Program-made: the position numbers and the translations under genes
Shown here: one piece after another, positions 1 through 5,263 of the stretch
Layout: every line of letters starts with the position of its first letter
How positions within the stretch are numbered: position 1 is the first letter of the stretch
The notes under the pieces: generated by a model
The model's input: the letters and a program-made list of their open reading frames with translations, nothing else
Databases searched by the model: none
What the model was told of the DNA's origin: nothing
NCBI GenBank assembly: GCA_022181005.1
Contig: BQMV01000257.1
Location: 1 to 7,921 of the forward strand
DNA length: 7,921 nt
Source of the DNA: Anaerolineaceae bacterium
Lineage (GTDB): Bacteria > Chloroflexota > Anaerolineae > Anaerolineales > Villigracilaceae
Reading direction: 5' to 3'

Positions 1-50
1 CTCGCACTAACGATGAGCTCTACATATACGCAGTCTGATTTTGTTGTGGA
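1..50. other. Sequence of uncertain origin upstream of adapter
   Basis: These 50 bases lie on the far side of a sequencing adapter, so nothing ties them to the chromosome that follows. An ATG at 13 opens a frame that runs through the adapter into the cystathionine beta-synthase fragment, but the 13 or so residues encoded here look like no part of that enzyme. The stretch could be from another library fragment, a concatemer product or low-quality read sequence. It should not be used for annotation. Confidence 0.7.
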
Positions 51-108
51 AGTGACACGGCGACCACCGAGATCTACACTCTTTCCCTACACGACGCTCT
101 TCCGATCT
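51..108 (+). other. Illumina P5/universal sequencing adapter (contamination)
   Basis: The stretch aligns along its full 58 nt with the Illumina P5/TruSeq universal adapter, recalled from general knowledge. The only differences are at 52 (g for A) and 56 (c for T); from 57 to 108 the match is exact and ends in the characteristic CTTCCGATCT. Read in the frame open here it gives the peptide RRPPRSTLFPYTTLFRS, a known signature of adapter-contaminated database proteins. The orientation is that of a library fragment starting at base 109, so true insert sequence begins there. This is not biological DNA. Confidence 0.98.
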
Positions 109-1017
109 ACGACTGGACCTGAAATGTGGGAGCAGACTGCAGGGTGCGTGACCGATGTTATTATCGGTATGGGGACCGGGGGAACGATCTCTGGCGTAGG
201 ACGCTTCCTCAAGTCTAAGAATCCGAATATTCAGATAGTGGGCGTGGATATTGAGGGTTCAATCCTGACGGAAATTTGGCAAAATAAAGGGACGATTCCC
301 GCTGGCGCGTACCCGAAAACGTATAAAGTAGAGGGGATCGGCGAAGATTTTTTGCCGACTACGCTCGACTTGTCCGTTGTAGATGCGATCGAACGCGCAG
401 GCGACCGCGAATCATTCTTGTGGGCGCGCCAACTTGTGCGACAAGAAGGCATCTTTGCCGGCGGTTCGTCCGGGTCTGCGCTGGCGGGCGCGATTAAGTA
501 TTGCCGTAAGTTAAAAGGCGAGCGTTTCCCTGTGGTAATCTTCCCCGATTCGGGTTCGCGTTATCTTTCTAAATTTTATGACGATAAATGGATGCGCGAA
601 TTTGGTTTTCTTTCCATGGAATTTGGCGAGACTTCGCTTGGCGATTTGTTAATCGCCAAGCCCGATAAGGTTTTATATTCGGCTGCGTTAGGCGATTCGA
701 TGCGCAAGGTTATCGCCATTATGCACCAGCATGGAATTTCGCAAATGCCTGTCGTTGGCGCCGATGGCGCGCTGGTCGGTTTGATCGAAGAAGTGGACTT
801 GCTGAATCATATGCTCGAGAGGCACGACCATAGCCATGAAGAAACAATTGATGCGCTTGTACAGAACGCCGGAGCAGTCTTCCCGCAGGGGGCTTCGCTG
901 GAGGAAGCGATGCCGGCGTTGAAGAGCGGGTTAGCTTTGCTGATCGTAGAGAGCAGCCGTCCGGTTGGGATTTTGACCAAAATTGACGTATTAGACTATG
1001 TGGCGGGGAAAATCTGA
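109..1017 (+). CDS. Cystathionine beta-synthase, 5'-truncated by adapter
   Basis: C-terminal part, about 302 residues, of a PLP-dependent cystathionine beta-synthase. The enzyme condenses serine (or O-acetylserine) with homocysteine in cytosolic transsulfuration. The fragment opens with TTGPEMWEQT, a conserved family stretch, followed by the glycine loop GTGGTISG (172-195) that holds the PLP phosphate. Further on are a GGSSGSALAG segment and PDSGSRYLSKFYDDKWM, which closes the catalytic domain. From about 660 to the stop there is a pair of CBS (Bateman) repeats, including a GISQMPVV-type motif and a final GILTKIDVLDYV. About 160 N-terminal residues expected in the family are absent, including the PLP lysine and the substrate asparagine loop. 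The cause is the adapter junction, so the gene in the organism is probably intact. The open frame from 13 is an artefact. Bateman modules often bind adenosyl ligands; the ligand here is unknown. A stand-alone cysteine synthase is unlikely because of the Bateman tail. Confidence 0.93.
   Translation, partial: TTGPEMWEQTAGCVTDVIIGMGTGGTISGVGRFLKSKNPNIQIVGVDIEGSILTEIWQNKGTIPAGAYPKTYKVEGIGEDFLPTTLDLSVVDAIERAGDRESFLWARQLVRQEGIFAGGSSGSALAGAIKYCRKLKGERFPVVIFPDSGSRYLSKFYDDKWMREFGFLSMEFGETSLGDLLIAKPDKVLYSAALGDSMRKVIAIMHQHGISQMPVVGADGALVGLIEEVDLLNHMLERHDHSHEETIDALVQNAGAVFPQGASLEEAMPALKSGLALLIVESSRPVGILTKIDVLDYVAGKI
636..661 (+). repeat. Perfect 11-bp inverted repeat inside the cystathionine beta-synthase gene
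   Basis: The arms GCTTGGCGATT (636-646) and AATCGCCAAGC (651-661) are exact reverse complements around a four-base loop, TGTT. The hairpin lies in coding sequence for LGDLLIAKP, at the linker between the catalytic domain and the Bateman module. It has no T-run after it, so it does not look like an intrinsic terminator. It may be chance, helped by the frequent GGCGAT strings in this genome, or a structure affecting mRNA translation or stability. Confidence 0.75.
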
Positions 1018-1042
1018 CGGCGATTTAAATTTGTGCTACAAT
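1014..1042 (+). promoter_or_regulatory. Sigma70-type promoter with extended -10 for the RRM gene
   Basis: The -10 hexamer TACAAT (1037-1042) is preceded by TG one base upstream (1034-1035), giving an extended -10. Exactly 17 bases further upstream lies CTGACG (1014-1019), four of six matches to TTGACA. The -35 overlaps the stop codon of the upstream gene (1015-1017). Transcription would start near 1049 and leave a leader of about 158 nt. Prediction from sequence only. Confidence 0.6.
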
Positions 1043-1049
1043 CGTAGCG

Positions 1050-1200
1050 TGTTGCATGAAGGTCGGCGGTCCGACAATCAGAGGGAATACACATTCGCTT
1101 CCTGGCGCCTGGGTGTCTGCGATCTCAAGAGTCATGCACGGTCAACTCGTTTTGCTTTAGCGGCTGCTTCATCGCTAAAGCCCACACTCAGGAGAAGAGA
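1050..1200 (+). promoter_or_regulatory. Structured 5' leader of the RRM protein gene
   Basis: The leader holds three exact inverted repeats. TGCATGA (1053-1059) pairs with TCATGCA (1132-1138), which would close a multibranch element. GTCGG/CCGAC (1062-1066/1071-1075) forms a small four-base-loop hairpin inside it. GCTTTAGCG/CGCTAAAGC (1154-1162/1173-1181) forms a 9-bp stem with a 10-base loop ending only 8 bases before the AGGAG ribosome site (1190-1194). A stretch TCCTG (1100-1104) could alternatively pair with CAGGA of the ribosome site. It may be a thermosensor-like, protein-binding or autoregulatory leader. I do not recognise it as a named RNA family, and the function is inference. Confidence 0.4.
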
Positions 1201-1206
1201 ACCCCT

Positions 1207-1515
1207 ATGGAAGCGAAACTCTATGTTGGCAACCTGCCGTTCAATGTTAATGACGTTGATTTGCAGGGATTGTTCGCGCAAGCCGGCGCGGTGAAGTCTG
1301 CGCAAGTGATCAAAGACCGAGCCAGCGGTCGCTCGAAAGGCTTTGGCTTTGTCGAGATGGAATCGTCGGAAGATGCGCAGAGCGCGATTACGATGTTTCA
1401 CGGTAAAGACTACAATGGGCGCGCGCTCACCGTGAATATCGCTCGTCCGCGCGAGGAACGTTCCGGCGGTTTTCGCGGCGGAGACTACAACCGCGAACGA
1501 AGACGCAACTATTAA
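1207..1515 (+). CDS. Small single-RRM RNA-binding protein with Gly/Arg-rich tail
   Basis: A 102-residue cytosolic protein consisting of one RNA recognition motif. The RNP2 strand is LYVGNL (residues 5-10) and the RNP1 strand KGFGFVEM (44-51), with the aromatic residues that stack on RNA bases in place. A short tail from about residue 83 is rich in Arg, Gly and Tyr (ERSGGFRGGDYNRERRRNY). This is the architecture of cyanobacterial-type Rbp proteins, some of which are cold-inducible and thought to act as RNA chaperones; that role is inferred here. AGGAG at 1190-1194 lies 12 nt before the ATG, a rather long spacing, and GAAG at 1194-1197 may also contribute. The gene has its own promoter, a long leader and its own terminator, so it is a stand-alone unit, consistent with stress-responsive or autogenous control. 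Family assignment is firm; RNA targets are unknown. Confidence 0.95.
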   Translation: MEAKLYVGNLPFNVNDVDLQGLFAQAGAVKSAQVIKDRASGRSKGFGFVEMESSEDAQSAITMFHGKDYNGRALTVNIARPREERSGGFRGGDYNRERRRNY

Positions 1516-1536
1516 GCCATTGAGATCGTTCTAGCG

Positions 1537-1579
1537 TTGAGCCAAATGGGCGGTGCCAGCCATTTGGCTCAATTTATTT
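1537..1579 (+). terminator. Strong rho-independent terminator after the RRM gene
   Basis: TTGAGCCAAATGG (1537-1549) and CCATTTGGCTCAA (1560-1572) are perfect 13-bp reverse complements around a 10-base loop. The T-rich tail TTTATTT follows at 1573-1579. It sits 21 bases after the RRM stop codon and about 50 bases before alr, so it separates the two transcription units. No matching A-run precedes the left arm, so it looks directional. Confidence 0.93.
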
Positions 1580-1631
1580 GTCGAATAGCCGCGCTCAAAC
1601 ATGAGAATAAATTGCAGGTTGTCATTATTTT

Positions 1632-2732
1632 ATGCGCCCCACGTTTCTTGAAGTTAATCTGACTCAGCTTGAAAAGAATATTTCCGCGATCCGTGCGCAT
1701 GCGGCGCCCGCGAAAGTAATGGCGATGGTAAAAGCCAACGCGTATGGTCATGGCGTGGATGGCGTTGCGCCCTTTCTAGAAGCAAGCGTAGATTATTTTG
1801 GCGTGGCGATCGTTGAAGAGGGAATCCATTTACGCGAGTTAGGCGTTCGCAAGCCAATTCTGGTTTCAGGCGGCATCTTGCCTGAGCAAGTCTTTTCTTT
1901 AGCCGAATATGATTTAACGTTGAGCGGCGCGTCGATTGAGCTATTGAAAGCGGCGGAAGAGACGTCGCAACGCATGGGTAAGCGCATCAAAATTCATTTG
2001 AAATTTGATACCGGCATGGAGCGCATTGGCGTTCATGAATATGAAGCCGTTCCATTGATCGAACAATCGTTGCGTTTGAAGCATGCCGAAGTCGAAGGGA
2101 TATTTACGCACTTTGCCAATTCGGAAAGCGCCGATCGCGAATATTCCAACCGTCAGATAGAGCGTTTTCACGAAATTTTACGCATTTACGAAAAATTAAA
2201 TGAACCCTGCCCAGCGTTGAGACACGCCAATAATTCGGGCGGAATCTTGAATTTGCCCGAAGCGAATTTTGACATGGTTCGTTCGGGCGTGTTAACCTAT
2301 GGCGTATATCCGGGCGATGAAACGCCGCGAATCGTTGATGTAAAACCTGCGCTGTTGTGGCGGTCGTCTGTGACGTATTCAAAAATTACTAAGCCCGGTC
2401 GCCCGGTGAGCTATGGATCGTTGTGGCAGTCTGAAAAAGAAACGCGTGTCATTACCGTTCCATGCGGCTATGCAGACGGCTACTTTCGCCGTATGTCGAA
2501 TCGCGCGCGCGTTATGATCGGCGGGAAGATGTATCCGCAAGTAGGACGCATCTGCATGGATCAATTTATGGTGGACGTTGGCGGCGACGACGTGAAGGTT
2601 GGCGAGGATGTGGTCTTGCTCGGCGGCGGCATTGCGGCGGAAGATCTCGCCGAGTGGGCTGGCACCAATGCATATGAAGCGATGACAAATATTGGCGCGC
2701 GCGTGCCGCGTGTGTTTGTGCGGGAGCGATGA
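1632..2732 (+). CDS. alr: Alanine racemase
   Basis: A 366-residue PLP enzyme, normal length for the family. It interconverts L- and D-alanine in the cytosol to supply D-alanine for peptidoglycan. The N-terminal barrel carries the PLP lysine K34 in VKANAYGHG, FDTGMERIG (residues 125-133) and the HANNSGG loop (198-204). The C-terminal beta domain carries the second catalytic base, Y280, in CGYADGY, and the substrate-contacting CMDQFMVDV segment (308-316). All key residues are present, so activity is expected. The ATG at 1632 fits the family start (RPTFLEVNL). Ribosome-site support is weak: only AGG at 1616-1618. This is the first gene of the cluster with lspA, the rluD-like gene and ltaE, just behind the terminator of the RRM gene. 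Its promoter must lie within about 50 bases, but I see no convincing -35/-10 pair there. Confidence 0.97.
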   Translation: MRPTFLEVNLTQLEKNISAIRAHAAPAKVMAMVKANAYGHGVDGVAPFLEASVDYFGVAIVEEGIHLRELGVRKPILVSGGILPEQVFSLAEYDLTLSGASIELLKAAEETSQRMGKRIKIHLKFDTGMERIGVHEYEAVPLIEQSLRLKHAEVEGIFTHFANSESADREYSNRQIERFHEILRIYEKLNEPCPALRHANNSGGILNLPEANFDMVRSGVLTYGVYPGDETPRIVDVKPALLWRSSVTYSKITKPGRPVSYGSLWQSEKETRVITVPCGYADGYFRRMSNRARVMIGGKMYPQVGRICMDQFMVDVGGDDVKVGEDVVLLGGGIAAEDLAEWAGTNAYEAMTNIGARVPRVFVRER

Positions 2733-2738
2733 TAGAAT
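2730..2738 (+). promoter_or_regulatory. Possible internal extended -10 element before lspA
   Basis: TGATAGAAT overlaps the alr stop codon and matches the extended -10 consensus, with TG one base before TAGAAT (five of six matches to TATAAT). No good -35 lies at 16-18 bases upstream. It resembles the TGCTACAAT element before the RRM gene, so it may give secondary transcription of lspA and downstream genes. Weak evidence on its own. Confidence 0.3.
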
Positions 2739-2765
2739 GATGAAATCGTTGACTTAAGGAGCATT

Positions 2766-3305
2766 GTGAAGCGAATATACGAAAATTATGGATTGCTTGT
2801 TACTGTAGCAAGCGCGGTCGTAGCGCTCGACCAGTGGACGAAGTGGATTGTGCGTGACAACTTACCGTTTAGCGCGTCGTGGCTGCCTTCGACGCTTGAC
2901 TGGTTGCACCCCTACGCGCGCATTGTTCATTGGCAAAACTCGGGCGCGGCGTTTGGAATGTTCCAAAATGGAAGCATGGTCTTTACCGCGCTGGCGTTCC
3001 TTGTGATCGGCGCGATCATCTACTACTTTCCACAGACCGATCAGCGCGATTGGACGCTGCGCCTTGCGATGAGCATGCAATTGGGCGGAGCGCTCGGCAA
3101 CCTACTCGACCGCATCTTGCGCGATGGGCGTGTGACAGATTTTATTTCAGTCGGCGCTTTCCCCGTCTTCAATCTTGCAGACGCTTCGATTACTGTCGGC
3201 ACGATAATTCTATTATTAGGCGTTTATATGCAAGAGCGCGCCTTGAAGAAAGAAGCGGCTGGCATAGGCGCGATTCAGCAGCCCGGCGAAGCGAAACGTG
3301 AGTGA
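2766..3305 (+). CDS. lspA: Lipoprotein signal peptidase (signal peptidase II)
   Basis: A 179-residue inner-membrane aspartyl protease that removes signal peptides from diacylglyceryl-modified prolipoproteins. Hydrophobic segments at about residues 8-21, 70-88, 98-115 and 141-155 give the four-helix family topology. Conserved blocks are DQWTKW (22-27), NSGAAFGMF (58-66), GGALGNLLDR (107-116), VTDFI with catalytic D125, and FNLADAS with catalytic D139. The start is GTG. AAGGAG (2756-2761) lies only 4 nt before it, a short but workable spacing, and no better start exists. The gene begins 33 nt after alr, and its last 8 nt overlap the next gene, a pairing of lspA with an RluA-family synthase seen in many bacteria. 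The polar C-terminal tail (about 160-179) is probably cytosolic. Confidence 0.96.
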   Translation: MKRIYENYGLLVTVASAVVALDQWTKWIVRDNLPFSASWLPSTLDWLHPYARIVHWQNSGAAFGMFQNGSMVFTALAFLVIGAIIYYFPQTDQRDWTLRLAMSMQLGGALGNLLDRILRDGRVTDFISVGAFPVFNLADASITVGTIILLLGVYMQERALKKEAAGIGAIQQPGEAKRE

Positions 3306-4224
3306 GCGTATCCTGCATTTTCAATTCGAGCGAGAAACGAACGAGCGGCTGGATAAATTCCTAGTCGCATCTCTGCCTGAATTTTCACGTTCGCGGATTA
3401 AGGGTTTGATCGCGGCTGGGCATGTGGACGTGAACGGCCGCGCCGCGCGGAAGGCTGGTCAGCTGTTGGAGGCTGGGACTGCGCTTGAAGTTCGCATTCC
3501 GCCTCCTGCGCGGACCGAAATTATCGCTGAGCAAATTCCGCTTGACGTAGTTTTTGAAAACGGCGACTTGCTTGTTGTGAACAAGCCTGCTGGGATGGTT
3601 GTGCATCCCGCCGTTGGTCATTCTTCGGGCACGCTCGTCAACGCCGTGTTGGGTTATGATGCAGAGATCGAAGGTATTGGCGGCGAAGAGAGACCGGGGG
3701 TCGTGCATCGGTTGGATAAAGATACCTCCGGTTTAATTTTGCTTGCTAAGAACGAGCGCGCTCATCGCTGGCTGCAAGACCAATTCCGCTTGCGAAAGGT
3801 GGAGAAAACCTACCTTGCGCTGGTAGATGGAAAACCGCCTACGTTATCAGGTCGCGTGGAGACGTATATTGGGCGCGATCCTAAAAACAGGAAGCGCATG
3901 GCGAACGTCTCTGCGAGCAAAGGGCGCGAAGCGATTTCGGAATACAAAACGCTTGAAAGTTTCAAACGCCACACACTGCTTGAATTTCATCCATTCACCG
4001 GACGCACGCACCAGATTCGTTTGCATTGCGCCTTCTTGAAATGTCCTATCGCAGGCGATGAGGTGTACGGGAGAAAATCGTCAACGATTCTGCTCTCGCG
4101 TCATTTTTTGCACGCGGCTGAACTCAGAATTATTTTGCCCGGCGAAACAGCCGAGCGAATGTTTGAAGCGGCTTTGCCTGACGACTTAAGAGAGGCATTG
4201 GGGCAATTAAGAAAGGAAAATTAA
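3298..4224 (+). CDS. RluD-type 23S rRNA pseudouridine synthase
   Basis: A 308-residue cytosolic enzyme of the RluA/RluD family that isomerises uridines in rRNA. An N-terminal S4 RNA-binding domain spans about residues 16-70 (RLDKFL, SRSRIKGLI, GHVDVNG). The catalytic domain follows, with LLVVNKPAGMVVHPA (91-105), the motif HRLDKDTSG bearing catalytic Asp140, and GRTHQIRLH (235-243). The S4 domain and length favour RluD (E. coli positions 1911/1915/1917) over RluA or RluC, but the exact site cannot be read from sequence. Translation starts at a GTG overlapping the end of lspA by 8 nt without a clear ribosome site, which suggests translational coupling. The 3' end carries the ribosome site for the next gene. 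Confidence 0.93.
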   Translation: MSERILHFQFERETNERLDKFLVASLPEFSRSRIKGLIAAGHVDVNGRAARKAGQLLEAGTALEVRIPPPARTEIIAEQIPLDVVFENGDLLVVNKPAGMVVHPAVGHSSGTLVNAVLGYDAEIEGIGGEERPGVVHRLDKDTSGLILLAKNERAHRWLQDQFRLRKVEKTYLALVDGKPPTLSGRVETYIGRDPKNRKRMANVSASKGREAISEYKTLESFKRHTLLEFHPFTGRTHQIRLHCAFLKCPIAGDEVYGRKSSTILLSRHFLHAAELRIILPGETAERMFEAALPDDLREALGQLRKEN

Positions 4225-4225
4225 A

Positions 4226-5263
4226 ATGAAATATATTGACCTTCGTTCCGATACGGTGACTAAGCCCACGCCCGAAATGCGCGAGGCAATGGCGGAAGCC
4301 GAAGTGGGCGACGATGTATACGGCGACGATCCGACGGTCAACCGTTTAGAGGAGTTAGCCGCGCAAAAACTTGGAAAGGAATCTGCGGTGTTCGTTCCTT
4401 CCGGCACGATGGGAAATCTGATCGCTATATTGACACACTGCCAGCGCGGCGATGAAGCGATCGTGGGAGATCGCTCTCATATTTATTTGAACGAAGCGGG
4501 CGGGATGTCGGCTCTGGGAGGCGTGCACCCCAACCCCGCGCCAAATCAGAAAGATGGCACGCTGGCGTTAGAGGATATTCGCGCTCGGATTCGAACTGTA
4601 GATATTCATCATCCGACAACGCGTTTAATCTGCATCGAAAACACGCAGAATTTTTGCGGCGGCGTTGCGCTGACCGCTGAATATACTCGTCAAGTAGGGG
4701 AACTCGCGCGAGAAAATAGCCTGCGCCTTCATCTCGATGGCGCGCGCATCTTTAACGCTGTCGTTGCGCAACAAGCGGACGTTAAGGAGTTGACCGCCCC
4801 GGCAGATTCTGTAATGTTCTGTTTAAGCAAGGGATTGGCTGCGCCGGTTGGCTCGATGCTTGTAGGCGCGACAGAATTTATTGCGCGCGCACGGCGTTTT
4901 CGTAAGATGCTTGGTGGAGGTATGCGTCAGGCGGGCGTGCTTGCCGCCGCTGGCATTCTCTCGTTGGAAACGATGACGCTGCGTGTAGCGGAAGATCATT
5001 ATCGCGCGAAAATGTTTGCGGACGGGCTTCGTGGCGTTCACGGCATTGTTTTAGACGAAAACATGCCTCAGACCAATATGATCTATTTTAATCTCGCTCC
5101 ACATGTGACGTTGAGCGCGGAAGAGATTTCTCAAAGGATGGCGGAGCGCGGCATTCTACTGAGTTGGATTGATGCGCGTCGCAGCCGTTTGGTTACACAC
5201 TACGAAGTTGATGATGTTGCGGTAGCGAGGGCAGTGGAGGCGTTTAAAGGAATTCTGGGATAG
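4226..5263 (+). CDS. ltaE: Low-specificity L-threonine aldolase
   Basis: A 345-residue fold-type I PLP enzyme that cleaves threonine or allo-threonine to glycine and acetaldehyde in the cytosol. Family features run in order: DLRSDTVTKPTPEMREAM at the N-terminus, VGDDVYGDDPTVNRLE (27-42), PSGTMGNL (58-65), H85 for ring stacking, HLDGAR (169-174) with D171 against the PLP nitrogen, and the PLP lysine K202 in LSKGLAAPVGS. GGGMRQAG (230-237) follows. One block reads ENTQNFCGG (138-146) where ENTHN is usual, a mild variation. AAAGGA (4212-4217), inside the end of the rluD-like gene, lies 8 nt before the ATG, and only one base separates the two genes, so it is probably co-transcribed with them. Its 3' end overlaps the converging GAF/HD-GYP gene by 20 nt. 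Stereo-specificity (L versus L-allo) cannot be decided here. Confidence 0.95.
   Translation: MKYIDLRSDTVTKPTPEMREAMAEAEVGDDVYGDDPTVNRLEELAAQKLGKESAVFVPSGTMGNLIAILTHCQRGDEAIVGDRSHIYLNEAGGMSALGGVHPNPAPNQKDGTLALEDIRARIRTVDIHHPTTRLICIENTQNFCGGVALTAEYTRQVGELARENSLRLHLDGARIFNAVVAQQADVKELTAPADSVMFCLSKGLAAPVGSMLVGATEFIARARRFRKMLGGGMRQAGVLAAAGILSLETMTLRVAEDHYRAKMFADGLRGVHGIVLDENMPQTNMIYFNLAPHVTLSAEEISQRMAERGILLSWIDARRSRLVTHYEVDDVAVARAVEAFKGILG
5244..5263. other. Convergent overlap of ltaE and the HD-GYP gene
   Basis: The ltaE stop (TAG, 5261-5263) lies inside the last codons of the minus-strand gene, whose stop (TAA on the minus strand) is at 5244-5246. The 20 shared bases leave no room for a terminator between the genes. 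I see no strong hairpin with a T-run for either direction immediately beyond the overlap, so the two transcripts may run into each other and be antisense at their 3' ends. Confidence 0.9.

Noticed and set aside
13..108. N-terminal extension or fusion domain of the cystathionine beta-synthase
   Set aside because: It is encoded by the sequencing adapter and the unexplained bases before it, not by genomic sequence.
998..1294. 98-residue plus-strand reading frame across the RRM promoter and leader
   Set aside because: It starts inside the previous gene, overlaps the clear RRM gene in another frame, has no recognisable motif and covers the promoter and hairpins.
1132..1401. 89-residue minus-strand reading frame opposite the RRM gene
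   Set aside because: It is a shadow of the RRM coding sequence with an arginine-rich, unstructured translation.
1578..1608. Promoter for alr: TTGTCG (1578-1583) with GAGAAT (1603-1608)
   Set aside because: The spacing is 19 bases, the -10 matches only four of six positions, and the -35 overlaps the terminator tail; too weak to annotate.
2930..3301. 123-residue plus-strand reading frame within lspA
   Set aside because: It is out of frame with lspA, whose catalytic motifs and membrane helices are clear; the alternative translation is arginine/cysteine-rich noise.
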